In this document: positions 1 through 8,898 of the stretch, piece by piece | Layout of the letters: each line of letters opens with the position of its first letter | Position numbering within the stretch: position 1 is the first letter of the stretch | Source of the DNA: an uncultured Candidatus Melainabacteria bacterium | GTDB lineage: Bacteria > Cyanobacteriota > Vampirovibrionia > Gastranaerophilales > Gastranaerophilaceae | NCBI GenBank assembly: GCA_934692625.1 | Contig: CAKUUC010000005.1 | Location: 1-64,000 of the forward strand | Reading direction: 5' to 3' | DNA length: 64,000 bases | Notes under the pieces: model-generated | What the model was told of the DNA's origin: nothing | The model's database searches: none | The model's input: only the letters and a program-made list of their open reading frames with translations | Made by a program: the position numbers and the translations under genes

Positions 1-81
1 GCTATTTCTACTGAGTTAGATTCTGTTAAGAAAGTTATTTCTAAGAACGTTGATTCTTCTTTCAAAACTTTCAACGCATAA
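1..81 (+). CDS. C-terminal end of a coiled-coil protein (partial, cut by window start)
   Basis: The first 26 codons read in frame 1 to a TAA stop and give a tail ending in SSFKTFNA. This closely matches the last residues of the protein at 7377-8816, which ends in KSFNVFNA; both share the core DSVKKVIS. It is therefore the 3' end of a paralogue whose body lies outside the window. A rho-independent terminator follows about 50 bases downstream. Function is unknown; the full-length paralogue is an Asn/Gln-rich, partly helical protein. Confidence 0.75.
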   Translation, partial: AISTELDSVKKVISKNVDSSFKTFNA

Positions 82-132
82 TGCATTCTCTTCTAACAAA
101 TTTTTCCTTTCCCTTTTTCCTATTGATTTTCC

Positions 133-158
133 AACGACTTTTTCAGTCGTTTTTTTTT
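133..158 (+). terminator. Rho-independent terminator
   Basis: A 7-bp stem AACGACT/AGTCGTT with a short T-rich loop is followed by a run of about eight T residues. It sits between the partial gene at the window start and glgC and would end the upstream transcript. Confidence 0.8.
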
Positions 159-237
159 GCTAAATTTAGTTATTTAGGATTAATGCACTTTGTTATGGTT
201 TGTTATATAATTTTTATATAGAGAAAGAGGTGTTTAT

Positions 238-1473
238 ATGACAGTAGATGATGCGTTGGTAATGATATTAGCCGGAGGAGAAGGCAAACGCTTATATCCG
301 TTGACAAAAGACCGTGCCAAACCAGCAGTACCGTTCGGTGGACGTTATAGAATTATTGATTTTGTTATCAATAACTTTATCAATTCAGGGTTTTACAAAA
401 TTAAAATTCTAACCCAATATAAATCAGATTCGCTGAACAAACACATCACAAGAGGTTGGGCTCTATCACCATTTTTAAACCAATATGTCGATTTAGCACC
501 TGCACAAATGAGAACAGGTAACGAATGGTACCGTGGAACCGCTGATGCAATTTATCAGAATATTTTTCACATTAACGACGAAGACCCTCGTTATGTATGT
601 GTTTTTGGGGGCGACCACGTTTACAAAATGGACGTTAGCCAAATGCTTAAATATCACAAAGATAAACATGCCGATTTATCAATTTCCGGTATTCCGATAC
701 CAATTGAACAAGCCTCTGAATTTGGAATTATGGAAGTTGATGACAATTGGAGATTAATCAATTTTGTTGAAAAACCTAAAACTCCGCCAAAACCTATCCC
801 AGGAAATCCTGGAATGTGTTTAGCGTCAATGGGTAACTACATTTTTGATAAAGAAATTCTACTTGGAGCATTGGAACAAGATTACAAAGACCAAACCTCT
901 CAACACGATTTTGGCAAAAACGTAATTCCAATGTTGCTAAATCAAGGTAAAAATATTTATGTATACAACTTTGCTACAAATTCCTTCCCTGGAATGACGG
1001 ATAGTGAACGTGGTTACTGGAAAGATGTCGGAAGCATTGATGCTTATTGGCAAGCAAACATGGATTTACTTGAACATACTCCGGAATTGAATTTATATTC
1101 AAAATCTTGGCCATTAAGAACTTTCAACTATAACTATCCGCCTGCAAAATTCGTTTGGGAAGAAGGCGATAGAGTCGGAATGGCAACAAATTCAATGGTA
1201 TCAGAAGGTTGTATAATCTCCGGTGGTGGCTTGTCACACTGTGTTCTTTCTCCAAAAGTCAGAATCAACAGTTATTCTAACGTCACTGACAGTATTTTGA
1301 TGGAAAATGTAGAAATCGGCAGATATTCTCAAATTCGTAAAACTATCATTGATAAAAATGTAATAATTCCGCCATTTACAAAAATCGGTTTTGATAAAGA
1401 AGAGGATTTGAAACACGGATTTTATGTATCAGAAGGTGGCGTAACAGTCGTTCCGAAGGGCGCAATTCTATAA
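238..1473 (+). CDS. glgC: Glucose-1-phosphate adenylyltransferase (ADP-glucose pyrophosphorylase)
   Basis: It makes ADP-glucose from glucose-1-phosphate and ATP, the committed step of bacterial glycogen synthesis. The N-terminal nucleotidyltransferase signature LAGGEGKRLYPLT (about residues 11-23), followed by AKPAVPFGG and RIIDFVINN, is diagnostic. The middle carries the GTADAIYQN and FGGDHVYKMD substrate segments, and the C-terminus is a left-handed beta-helix with the expected isoleucine/valine periodicity. At 411 residues it is a normal length for the family. The ATG at 238 has AAAGAGG about 8 bases upstream. It appears monocistronic, with a terminator on each side. The glucan-remodelling gene malQ lies 3.4 kb away on the other strand, so both parts of glucan metabolism are close but not in one operon. 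Confidence 0.95.
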   Translation: MTVDDALVMILAGGEGKRLYPLTKDRAKPAVPFGGRYRIIDFVINNFINSGFYKIKILTQYKSDSLNKHITRGWALSPFLNQYVDLAPAQMRTGNEWYRGTADAIYQNIFHINDEDPRYVCVFGGDHVYKMDVSQMLKYHKDKHADLSISGIPIPIEQASEFGIMEVDDNWRLINFVEKPKTPPKPIPGNPGMCLASMGNYIFDKEILLGALEQDYKDQTSQHDFGKNVIPMLLNQGKNIYVYNFATNSFPGMTDSERGYWKDVGSIDAYWQANMDLLEHTPELNLYSKSWPLRTFNYNYPPAKFVWEEGDRVGMATNSMVSEGCIISGGGLSHCVLSPKVRINSYSNVTDSILMENVEIGRYSQIRKTIIDKNVIIPPFTKIGFDKEEDLKHGFYVSEGGVTVVPKGAIL

Positions 1474-1498
1474 AAATAGTTTTTATAAAATTGAAAAA

Positions 1499-1527
1499 GA
1501 GGTACAATTCTTTTGTACCTCATATTT
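1499..1527 (+). terminator. Rho-independent terminator after glgC
   Basis: A perfect 9-bp stem GAGGTACAA/TTGTACCTC with a 5-base loop is followed by ATATTTTTG. It starts 25 bases after the glgC stop codon. Confidence 0.85.
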
Positions 1528-1612
1528 TTGTAAATTTTTGTGAAAATACCCGCAAATTAGAGCAATTTCATGGTTTTATATACATTAATGTTTTGGGTAG
1601 GTAGCATAAAAC

Positions 1613-2200
1613 ATGGTTAGCATAAAGCCGATATCATCAATAGTAAAATTTCCAAGCGCCGTAACTGACGCAATGGCTTCTGCTATGCCAAATATAACAG
1701 TTTCTGGCAAACGCCTTAACAAAGTTATTGATTATGTCGGCAAAGAGTTTTCTTCACCAGAAAACAGATTGATTTTGGGGGTTTCGGCATTGATGACACA
1801 ACCATTTATCGATGCCTGTAACAAAAAAGTTGACGATGAAACAAGAAAAGTATCCGTTGCCAGAACTGTTGCAAAAATTATTGCAGGAACCGCAACAGGA
1901 TATTTTGTCCGATTAGGCTGTATCAAAGCAATTGATGCCTTTACAAAACTACCTACAGAAATAAATGCTAACACTAAATTAAAAAAATTTAGAATGCTAT
2001 TTACACCGGACAAAGCAATTGCCGGAGGATTAAAAGACCTCGGACATTATAAAAATGCTTTAGGTACAACTTTGTCATTATTTGTAATGTTGTTTACTAA
2101 TTTCTTGATTGATGCACCATTGACTAAATTCTTAACAAACGTATTCACCGCCAAAATCAAAGAACACGACAAAATAAAGAAGGAGAAAGCTCATGAGTAG
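1613..2200 (+). CDS. Hypothetical protein with hydrophobic helices (pair member 1)
   Basis: I do not recognise a family for this 195-residue protein. The N-terminus (MVSIKPISSIVKFPSAV) loosely resembles the M-x-I-S leader seen on many proteins in this window. Hydrophobic stretches follow at about residues 52-66, 83-105 and 148-170, and the C-terminus is strongly charged. A weak GGTAGG lies about 15 bases before the ATG. Its end overlaps the start of the next gene by 8 bases, so the two are almost certainly co-translated. I infer a membrane-associated two-protein unit; the sequence gives no catalytic motif. Confidence 0.7.
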   Translation: MVSIKPISSIVKFPSAVTDAMASAMPNITVSGKRLNKVIDYVGKEFSSPENRLILGVSALMTQPFIDACNKKVDDETRKVSVARTVAKIIAGTATGYFVRLGCIKAIDAFTKLPTEINANTKLKKFRMLFTPDKAIAGGLKDLGHYKNALGTTLSLFVMLFTNFLIDAPLTKFLTNVFTAKIKEHDKIKKEKAHE

Positions 2201-2822
2201 AGGTTCTCTTTTTAAAGCGTTCAAAAATTATATGGCAGAAAACTATGGCCATAACCATGGGAAAATGCTTATCCATACAGGAGTTGTAGGTTGGGTTTTG
2301 TCAGCAGCAGCACAAGTCGTTGCTATTGTAACTAACGATGAAATTTCTAACAAACAAAAGATGTACCTTATTCCGCAAGAACTTGCAGATGCTGCAGTGA
2401 ATATCGCTTCATTTTATTTGGTAACTCAATCTTTCAAATCAGTAACTTCTAAACTTCTCAATCGTGGTAAACTATTAAGAAAACCTATCAGAAACTTTTT
2501 AGAAGAAAATAAAATCCAAAATGTCGGACAAAAAGGTTTTGATGTTTTGCGAGATGGAAAACTTACACCGGAAGTAAAAAAAGACTTTTTAAAATTCAGA
2601 GATGGCGTTGATTTTATGGCAACAACTGCCGGTTCGGTTTTGTCTTGCAACATTCTCACTCCGATTATTCGTAACGAAATTGCGACAAATAAACAAAAAT
2701 CTCACATGACAAAATATAGCCAATATATTGATGATGGAAAACCGACTTTTTCAGGCAAAAATTATTTACAAAAACCAACAATGCAAACTTTTCAAACTCA
2801 AGCAACCGGTTTAAAAATATAA
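2193..2822 (+). CDS. Hypothetical membrane-associated protein (pair member 2)
   Basis: This 209-residue protein starts inside the end of the previous gene, with AAGGAG 8 bases before the ATG. It has hydrophobic segments near residues 30-48 (VVGWVLSAAAQVVAIV) and 68-82, and another around 148-165 containing a single cysteine. The rest is basic and helical. No family is recognised. Its last 12 bases overlap the end of the convergent anti-sigma gene, so there is no room for a separate terminator. Together with its upstream partner it looks like a lineage-specific membrane pair; function is unknown. Confidence 0.7.
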   Translation: MSRGSLFKAFKNYMAENYGHNHGKMLIHTGVVGWVLSAAAQVVAIVTNDEISNKQKMYLIPQELADAAVNIASFYLVTQSFKSVTSKLLNRGKLLRKPIRNFLEENKIQNVGQKGFDVLRDGKLTPEVKKDFLKFRDGVDFMATTAGSVLSCNILTPIIRNEIATNKQKSHMTKYSQYIDDGKPTFSGKNYLQKPTMQTFQTQATGLKI

Positions 2823-3335
2823 ATAGATAAATCCGCCTATAATTACTGTAACTAAAAGAATAAACATTGCTACAAGTTTATAGAAAAAGTTTGTCGTATA
2901 CTCTTTGCCCTCTTGCAATTTGTGCAAAATATCTCTCGAATAATCAAACTTAAAGTCATTTTTTGTTTTGTTATAAGCGTTCCCCATTGCCTTTTGAAAC
3001 TTATACATTTCTTCGAGTTCTTTTCTTGCATTTGGGTTAGAAATCGTAAGTTTTTTCATTTTTATGTTTTCTTTCAAATTCAACTCATTATCAACGTAGG
3101 CAGACAATCTGTTTTTGAAATCATAATTAATCACATCATCTTGCGGAGTTTGCGATTGTTGAGGTTCTTTTGAAAACTTTTTTAAAATATTTTGCAAATC
3201 AGTTATCTTTTTTCTGCAATTCGGACAATGTTCAAGGTGCAAATCAACATATTCCTTCAATTTAGAATTTAATTTGCCTTTTATATAAAAACTTATCAGT
3301 GCGGACACTTGATTACATGTTAATTCTTTATTCAT
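2811..3335 (-). CDS. Zinc-finger anti-sigma factor, membrane anchored
   Basis: The 174-residue protein has an N-terminal zf-HC2 type anti-sigma motif: Cys7, then HLEHCPNCRK around residues 33-42, the HxxxCxxC zinc ligands of the ZAS family. The middle is a charged helical linker with a second helical block near residues 68-110. It ends in one transmembrane helix (about residues 150-172), so the sigma-binding domain is cytoplasmic. It starts 13 bases after the ECF sigma gene with AAGGAG upstream of its ATG, so sigma and anti-sigma are made from one transcript. In known pairs of this type the anti-sigma factor holds the sigma factor inactive until an envelope or redox signal releases it. Confidence 0.85.
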   Translation of the reverse strand: MNKELTCNQVSALISFYIKGKLNSKLKEYVDLHLEHCPNCRKKITDLQNILKKFSKEPQQSQTPQDDVINYDFKNRLSAYVDNELNLKENIKMKKLTISNPNARKELEEMYKFQKAMGNAYNKTKNDFKFDYSRDILHKLQEGKEYTTNFFYKLVAMFILLVTVIIGGFIYLYF

Positions 3336-3348
3336 TATTCACTCCTTG

Positions 3349-3945
3349 TTATATATAGTTTTTCAAGACCTCTTGCAGTTTTGTTCGAGCACGAGCAATT
3401 CGAGATTTTACTGTACCAACCGTCGTATGTGTGGCGATTGCAATTTCATCGTAACTCAGTCCCTGAAACTCTCTCAAAATAATTGCAATTTTGAAAGGTT
3501 CCGGTAGTTGTCGGATTGCAGATTTTATAAGATTTTCACATTCTGTCGAAATGCACTTTTCAATGGGTTTTACTTTTGTGTCTGTAAGTTCAATTTTAAA
3601 TTGAACATCTTGGGAATCTCCGGTACAATCAATAGAGATTATTTCAGGATTTTTCTTATGTTTTCTCAAACTATCATAATAAGTATTTGTGATAATTTGA
3701 TTTAGCCAACTTTTGAAACACTTAGGATTTTTCAAAGATTGAATATTTTTTGCTAATTTTAACAAAATTTCTTGAGTTAAGTCGTAAACATTCTCATCAT
3801 TTTTAGCAAAATATGCAAGTGTCGCATAAACATCTTTTTGAACTTTTCGGATAAGCGCCCCAAGAGCCTTGAAGTCCTCTTTTTGAGCCAAAACAACAAG
3901 TTCCTCAATTGACATTTTTTTATAGAGTAACTTATTATCAGGCAT
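3349..3945 (-). CDS. ECF-type RNA polymerase sigma factor
   Basis: A 198-residue sigma-70 family protein of the extracytoplasmic-function class. Region 2 is seen as DVYDLTQEILLKLAKNI plus FKSWLNQIITNTYYDSLRK, and region 4 as LPEPFKIAIILREFQGLSYD followed by an HTH containing TTVGTVKSRIARAR. I place the start at the ATG at 3945 (MPDNK) because GAGGAGG lies 6 bases before it; an in-frame upstream TTG at 3960 would overlap that ribosome-binding site. It is the first gene of the sigma/anti-sigma operon, and such operons are usually autoregulated. The target promoter cannot be told from the sequence. Confidence 0.9.
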   Translation of the reverse strand: MPDNKLLYKKMSIEELVVLAQKEDFKALGALIRKVQKDVYATLAYFAKNDENVYDLTQEILLKLAKNIQSLKNPKCFKSWLNQIITNTYYDSLRKHKKNPEIISIDCTGDSQDVQFKIELTDTKVKPIEKCISTECENLIKSAIRQLPEPFKIAIILREFQGLSYDEIAIATHTTVGTVKSRIARARTKLQEVLKNYI

Positions 3946-4050
3946 TTGGGTCCTCCTCAATATAATATTAAGAAGAAACAGTTTCCAAATGTATCAGTCA
4001 ATAAACTTACTGGGTAGGTAATATTCAAATTTTTATTATTAGAAAATTTA

Positions 4051-4899
4051 TTAAATTTTCTTTTTGATAACAGTATTGCTGCCTTGAGAAGAAATAAACA
4101 ACATTCCGTTTGAAATATACAAGCAATATGGGCTTTTTACATCTGTTAAAAATTCAGAAATTTCACCACTTGTATTAACTTTCAAGATATTGTTCTTATT
4201 GTAATTTGCAATATAAATGTTATTATTTGCATCAATTGCCAACCCAATTGGTCCATCAATTTTTTCACTCTTGATATAAACGATTTTTTTGTTATCTTTG
4301 CCTATTTTAAAGATTGTGTTCTCTGAAAATCCGGCAATAAACAAGTTCCCGTTTTTATCAGTAACCAAACCTGTCGGACTTGAAATATCCTCGTACATAC
4401 CTTCTGTCAATTCGTCTTGAGCAATCGCATCTTCTTGAGCCTTTTCTTGCTTCAAAGTTGCGAGGTCTGTTTCGAGTTTTTCTGCCAAATTCTGCGCTTG
4501 AGCGCCTACAATAGAATCTAACGGAATTAATGTCAAATACATTTTTGCTTTTTCAGGTTCTCCGAGTTTTTGACTTAATTCTGCAGCCTTATAAACGGCT
4601 TCATAGTCATCTGGACTGCGCAAAATGATTTGCTTGAACACAGCTAACGCCGCATCCTTTTGATTTAAGTACTCCAAAATTGAACCTAAATTATAGTAAG
4701 CATCAATATAATTCGGATCAAGTTCTACCGCACTTCTAAAGCAATTTGCAGCTTCTTCAAACTGTCCGAGTTTATAATAATCAATACCCTTGTTATATTG
4801 AAGTTTTGCATCTGTCGATATATCTGCAAAAGCCGGCATTGCAACAAATGCACATACAAGTATTGATAATAAGATTTTGGTAAATTTACAAGATTTCAT
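4051..4899 (-). CDS. Secreted TPR protein with C-terminal NHL/SMP-30-like beta-propeller repeats
   Basis: The 282-residue protein begins with a clear Sec signal peptide (hydrophobic core LLSILVCAFVAMPAFA, cleavage predicted after AFA, near residue 25). Residues about 32-135 form tetratricopeptide repeats (YNKGIDYYKLGQFEEAANCF, then AYYNLGSILEYLNQ). A short charged helix precedes residues about 175-280, which contain repeats of the NHL or gluconolactonase type (SPTGLVTDKNGNLFIAGF, GPIGLAIDANNNIYIANY). It is probably periplasmic or outer-surface and protein-binding. Its ATG lies inside the end of malQ (14-base overlap) with GAGGAA 4 bases upstream, so it is translated from the malQ transcript. 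A functional link to glucan metabolism is not obvious. Confidence 0.85.
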   Translation of the reverse strand: MKSCKFTKILLSILVCAFVAMPAFADISTDAKLQYNKGIDYYKLGQFEEAANCFRSAVELDPNYIDAYYNLGSILEYLNQKDAALAVFKQIILRSPDDYEAVYKAAELSQKLGEPEKAKMYLTLIPLDSIVGAQAQNLAEKLETDLATLKQEKAQEDAIAQDELTEGMYEDISSPTGLVTDKNGNLFIAGFSENTIFKIGKDNKKIVYIKSEKIDGPIGLAIDANNNIYIANYNKNNILKVNTSGEISEFLTDVKSPYCLYISNGMLFISSQGSNTVIKKKI

Positions 4900-6745
4900 T
4901 CAATTCCTCAATAATCTCTTTATTTGCGTTCGCAAAACTACTACCTCTTGCAATAATTGCTTTTTTCAACAATAACGGCAAGTTAATCGGTTCCATATCT
5001 TCAAAATTAGCAGGTAATCTCAAACTCCAATTCTTATCCCCAGATGTCCCCGGAACATTGTAAGTTTCATTCATCTTAAAGAAATCTGTGAAGAAAATTT
5101 GAATATTTTCAGCCTTACAAGCAAATAATTCAACTAATTTCGTTTCTGTCAAGAAGTTTGCATCGTTAGTCATTCTCACAATAATTGAATCTTTGTCTGA
5201 TTCTTCAGCAAACAAATCCTCTACCAAATTTTTAACGTGCAAATAACCTTCATGAGTATTTATCAATGACTTAGCCCATAATGTAACAGGTCTGTTATCG
5301 TGTGTTCCAACCATTGCCCAACATCTGTTTGTAATATTTTTACATCTGTACGGATCATCTTCTTCAGTTGGGACAGTGAATTGAGTCAATCTCATTCCTA
5401 ACAAATCGTATTGTTTCATTACAGCGGCAACCGGAGTTGTCAAAGTTCCCAAATCCTCACAAACAATTGAATCTTTTGTTAAGCCTTCTTCTTCAGCAGC
5501 AGCAATAACAATCTTTTCAATCAATCTGCCATACAACTTAATTTGCTCTTCTGTTAATGATTTTACTCTTTTTTCTTTATCAGAAGTTAGAGTCAAATCC
5601 AAATCACTTTCTTTGACAATTGCATATTTCTTTAATTCAGGATGTTCTGGGGAAGAATATAATCTACCTGCACCTTGTTCAGGCATTGGTTTTTTACCTG
5701 ATTTATATACCCAAGGGTCAATTAGTCCAACAATATGGTCAATTCTCACACCACCTGGATTTTCACGAAACATTTTTTTGAATAAATTCTTCATCAAAAG
5801 ACCTGCTTCATCAAGAGAACCGTCATCTTTGTATAATTTTTCAGGATCAATCACAGGAAATCCCCACGCTTGACCATCTTTTGAGAAATAGTCAGGAGGA
5901 CATCCCAAGCACCAACCTTCCAAGAATAATGATTGATAAGCCCAACAATCCCTATCTGAGAATGCAACTTGTCTATCTGCAATCATTTTTACGCCTTTTT
6001 CATCAGCGTATTTTTTCGTTTCAGCACTTTGTTTGTTCAATACGAATTGAATAAACTTGTATTCATCAATTTCTTTAGCATATTTTTTAGAAATTTCTTC
6101 TATACGTTTTGCATACTCAATCTTTTCTTCGATTGATTTTGGATTGAAAAGATTTTTATCAGTTTTGCTTTTCCAATTTGGCCAAAAATCAGTGCCATGT
6201 TCAATTGAAAGTGCTTCGTATAAACTGTCTTTATCCAACCAAGAATCATTTTCAGCCTTATATGCATCAAACTCAGCCATCATTTTTTTGTCATTCAATT
6301 TTATAAAATTAGAATATGCTTCAGAAAGTGCCTGTGCTTGTTTTTTAGTAATATAAGAATAACTTGTTCTATTTGTATTTCGGTTTGGATTATTTTCAAC
6401 GATATTGTTAAAAGTTTCAACCGACAAAATTTTGCCCCAAGCAGGTGTTGTTAACTGTTTCAAATCAATAAATAACGGATTGTTTGAAAAAATTGTACCA
6501 GTATAAGGTGAAGAATCAGAACTTTTAGTCTTTCCGGCAGGTCCCATTTGAATTGCATCAAATAAACCTGATGCATAATCAATAAATTTATGCCCAGTAG
6601 AGGAATTTATAGAACCAAAACCTGTATTTTCTTCTGGAACAGAAGGGAAACTTCCATTATGCATAATAAAAACAAAGTTCTTTTTTCCAAGAGCTTTTAA
6701 CGCTTTTTTGATAGTAGTTAGCTTATTATTAAGTGTACAAACCAT
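4886..6745 (-). CDS. malQ: 4-alpha-glucanotransferase (amylomaltase, GH77)
   Basis: It transfers alpha-1,4-glucan segments between maltodextrins, working with glycogen synthesis and breakdown. The N-terminal half has the GH77 segment SPYTGTIFSNNPLFIDL. The catalytic set is visible: nucleophile Asp336 in VRIDHIVGL, acid/base Glu430 in CEDLG, and the transition-state Asp483 in GTHDNRPV. The length, 619 residues, is somewhat above the common 500 residues, with extra material before and around the helical segment at 150-250. GGGG lies about 10 bases before the ATG. It is followed, with overlap, by the TPR/NHL protein. It is divergent from tRNA-Lys only in function; both are on the minus strand. 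Confidence 0.92.
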   Translation of the reverse strand: MVCTLNNKLTTIKKALKALGKKNFVFIMHNGSFPSVPEENTGFGSINSSTGHKFIDYASGLFDAIQMGPAGKTKSSDSSPYTGTIFSNNPLFIDLKQLTTPAWGKILSVETFNNIVENNPNRNTNRTSYSYITKKQAQALSEAYSNFIKLNDKKMMAEFDAYKAENDSWLDKDSLYEALSIEHGTDFWPNWKSKTDKNLFNPKSIEEKIEYAKRIEEISKKYAKEIDEYKFIQFVLNKQSAETKKYADEKGVKMIADRQVAFSDRDCWAYQSLFLEGWCLGCPPDYFSKDGQAWGFPVIDPEKLYKDDGSLDEAGLLMKNLFKKMFRENPGGVRIDHIVGLIDPWVYKSGKKPMPEQGAGRLYSSPEHPELKKYAIVKESDLDLTLTSDKEKRVKSLTEEQIKLYGRLIEKIVIAAAEEEGLTKDSIVCEDLGTLTTPVAAVMKQYDLLGMRLTQFTVPTEEDDPYRCKNITNRCWAMVGTHDNRPVTLWAKSLINTHEGYLHVKNLVEDLFAEESDKDSIIVRMTNDANFLTETKLVELFACKAENIQIFFTDFFKMNETYNVPGTSGDKNWSLRLPANFEDMEPINLPLLLKKAIIARGSSFANANKEIIEELNEIL

Positions 6746-6799
6746 GATAAATTACCCCTCTTACTTACTTATACTAAAACACCAATCCTTGTTAAAAAA

Positions 6800-6872
<73 letters not shown>

Positions 6873-7001
6873 ATTTAACAACTTTATATTATCACAAATA
6901 TTCTTTATGTAAAGAGTTTGAAGAGGGGAATATTTGAAAGAAATATTAAATATTTTTATGTTAAATTATTATTATTAGGGTAAAAGATATCTTTTTGAAA
7001 A

Positions 7002-7058
7002 GGAACCGACTGACAATTAAGTTAGACTTTCGGGTTGGTTCCCGACTAAAAAGGAGTC
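7002..7058 (+). promoter_or_regulatory. 5' stem-loops that can hide the ribosome-binding site of the mini-protein
   Basis: A 9-bp stem GGAACCGAC (7002-7010) pairs with GTTGGTTCC (7034-7042) with one G-U pair. Immediately after it, GACT (7044-7047) can pair with AGTC (7055-7058), enclosing the AAGGAG ribosome-binding site at 7051-7056. Sequestration of this kind is typical of type I toxin mRNAs. The structure is read by eye and has not been folded computationally. Confidence 0.45.
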
Positions 7059-7061
7059 TGT

Positions 7062-7142
7062 ATGGATAACTTTAATATTAGTTTATTATTACTATTTATG
7101 ATTTTATTCGTATTAAAAAACGGCTCAAAATCAAATGATTAA
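7062..7142 (+). CDS. 26-residue hydrophobic peptide, candidate type I toxin
   Basis: A short reading frame begins at an ATG 5 bases after AAGGAG. The peptide starts MDNFNIS, has one hydrophobic helix (LLLLFMILFVL, residues 8-18) and ends in a polar, charged tail (KNGSKSND). The size, single membrane span and charged C-terminus match Fst/Ldr/TxpA-like small membrane toxins, but I see no direct sequence identity to a named family. It lies in an otherwise gene-free 500-base interval rich in inverted repeats, between tRNA-Lys and the coiled-coil gene. An antisense RNA would be expected if it is a type I system, but none can be proven from sequence alone. Confidence 0.5.
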   Translation: MDNFNISLLLLFMILFVLKNGSKSND

Positions 7143-7190
7143 GAACCGTTAGACTTTCTAACAAGATATCCGGTAGTCTAGCAAACTACC
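7119..7190 (+). other. Stem-loop cluster overlapping and following the mini-protein
   Basis: AACGG (7119-7123) pairs with CCGTT (7146-7150) across the stop codon. Next come GTTAG-ACTTT-CTAAC, then GGTAGT (7172-7177) pairing with ACTACC (7185-7190). The 11-base string GTTAGACTTTC occurs both before (7021) and after the coding sequence. The region may encode an antisense RNA or its target site. From 7191 to 7376 I see only AT-rich leader sequence. Confidence 0.4.
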
Positions 7191-7376
7191 ACCCTGTCTA
7201 TCTATATTATTTACTATTTATCCCTCTTTGTCAATCTATAGAAAGTGGGATTTTAGAATAAGTTCTTATTTTGTTAATATTTCGTAATAAACACCTTAAA
7301 ATATTAAAGTTATCTAATATGTATGCCGTAAACATGAGTACGATACGAAATTAGTTGAAAGGAATTGTTAAGCACT

Positions 7377-8816
7377 ATGGGAATGGCAGCATCACAAGCG
7401 AGATTATTAAGCATTACCGCTCGTCTTTCTAATAACGAATTAGAACAGCAATCAGTTGCTTATTCAAAACAACGTCTTGCTGATAATTCCGATCAAATCA
7501 ATGACGAATACCTTGATGCAATGAACAAAACAAAATACCAATTATTAACAGGTTATAATAGCAATCAAGCAACTTATGCTGATTTAACTTATAACCAAAT
7601 CACTGGTTTGAATTCAGTTGCAACAGGTAAGCAATACATCGTTAAAGATAAGCAAGGCAAAGTTCTTGTTCCATCTAATGTTGCCAAAGCTTATGAAAAC
7701 AACAACGGTGATTTCAACAGATTTTTAAGAGATTTAGGGTACACACAATCTGATATAAATATTAAAGATTACAAAACATCAGAAGAATCTATCCACGATG
7801 CTTGGGATAAATATCTTGCTTCTGTAGGTAAAAGTATTGATTCTTATGATGACCAACATATTTTAGGATTTGATTATACATCATTCAGCAATGATTCTTA
7901 TGACGGATATGTTACATACAATACCGCTTACGCATCTGTTAGCGGTGAAGGTAACTACGACAGCATATTTAAAGATAGCAACGGCTACTACAAAGAACGC
8001 TATGCAATTCAATACATCGAAGACGAAGATGGTAATCAATTCTGTGCCTACCAAACAAAAGACCAAGAAGGCACTGACGAATGGACACAAGTTGAAAACG
8101 TTTCATACAATCAAGAAACTAAGAAATTCCAATATACAAACCTTGATGGTGAAATCGTAGACGCTGATGCAATTTACGCTGACCCAGAAGAAGATTTAAT
8201 CAGTGAAAATTACAAAAACTATTTAACTCCAAACGGTACCTCATATATATCAGAAGGCGGAACTGCTTATGATATATACAAACAATCAAGCGCTTTGAAT
8301 TTTGAAGGAACTTCAACTTCTCAACGTGAATTGTATGATTATGCCGTATCAATCACAGAGGCTTATTATAACAACAAAAAATCAGGTACAAGTCAAAACT
8401 TAACTTATGATGCACAAATCGTAAGCTATTATAAAAATATTTTCAATCAAATCAGACAATCAGGACTTTCAACAACACCTAACGAAACTAATTTGAAAGA
8501 AACAAATTGGCTAGTTAATAAATTGAAAGCCGGTGAACTTACTCTTGCTTACTACTCAATCTCTGATAAGGGTTTTGTAAGCACAACACTTTACGATGAT
8601 GAATCTATTGTTGAAAAAGAAGACACCGCAGCAATTTCTCTTGCTGAACAAGTTTACCAAAACAAAATGGATCAAATTGAATATCAAGACAAACAATTTG
8701 ATTTGCAATTGAACAAATTATCTTCTGAACACAGTGAATTACAAACCGAATATGATTCAGTTAAAAAGGTAATCAGCAACAACGTTGAAAAATCTTTCAA
8801 CGTATTCAACGCATAA
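7377..8816 (+). CDS. Lineage-type MGMAASQAR coiled-coil protein, unknown function
   Basis: A 479-residue, Asn/Gln/Tyr-rich protein. The N-terminus MGMAASQARLLSITARLSNN and the C-terminal amphipathic helix (about residues 415-479, ending SFNVFNA) flank a variable, acidic middle domain, a layout reminiscent of self-assembling filament or hook-type proteins; that comparison is only structural. I chose the ATG at 7377 because the family-like start MGMAASQAR follows directly; an in-frame TTG lies 12 bases upstream, immediately beyond AAAGGAA. There is no signal peptide. The fragment at 1-81 is a paralogue, so the family is repeated locally. A strong terminator follows. Confidence 0.75.
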   Translation: MGMAASQARLLSITARLSNNELEQQSVAYSKQRLADNSDQINDEYLDAMNKTKYQLLTGYNSNQATYADLTYNQITGLNSVATGKQYIVKDKQGKVLVPSNVAKAYENNNGDFNRFLRDLGYTQSDINIKDYKTSEESIHDAWDKYLASVGKSIDSYDDQHILGFDYTSFSNDSYDGYVTYNTAYASVSGEGNYDSIFKDSNGYYKERYAIQYIEDEDGNQFCAYQTKDQEGTDEWTQVENVSYNQETKKFQYTNLDGEIVDADAIYADPEEDLISENYKNYLTPNGTSYISEGGTAYDIYKQSSALNFEGTSTSQRELYDYAVSITEAYYNNKKSGTSQNLTYDAQIVSYYKNIFNQIRQSGLSTTPNETNLKETNWLVNKLKAGELTLAYYSISDKGFVSTTLYDDESIVEKEDTAAISLAEQVYQNKMDQIEYQDKQFDLQLNKLSSEHSELQTEYDSVKKVISNNVEKSFNVFNA

Positions 8817-8869
8817 TATTTAACTATTTATATTTTATTTTCCCCTACTAATTTTCGTAACTTTTCCCT

Positions 8870-8898
8870 GCCGCTTAAACAAAACAAGCGGCTTTTTA
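8870..8898 (+). terminator. Rho-independent terminator
   Basis: The 7-bp stem GCCGCTT/AAGCGGC with a 9-base A-rich loop is followed by TTTTTATTTTTT. It ends the coiled-coil gene and touches the 3' end of the convergent TIGR02757-type gene. Confidence 0.85.

Noticed and set aside
3946..3960. Longer start of the ECF sigma factor at TTG 3960
   Set aside because: It overlaps the GAGGAGG ribosome-binding site of the ATG at 3945.
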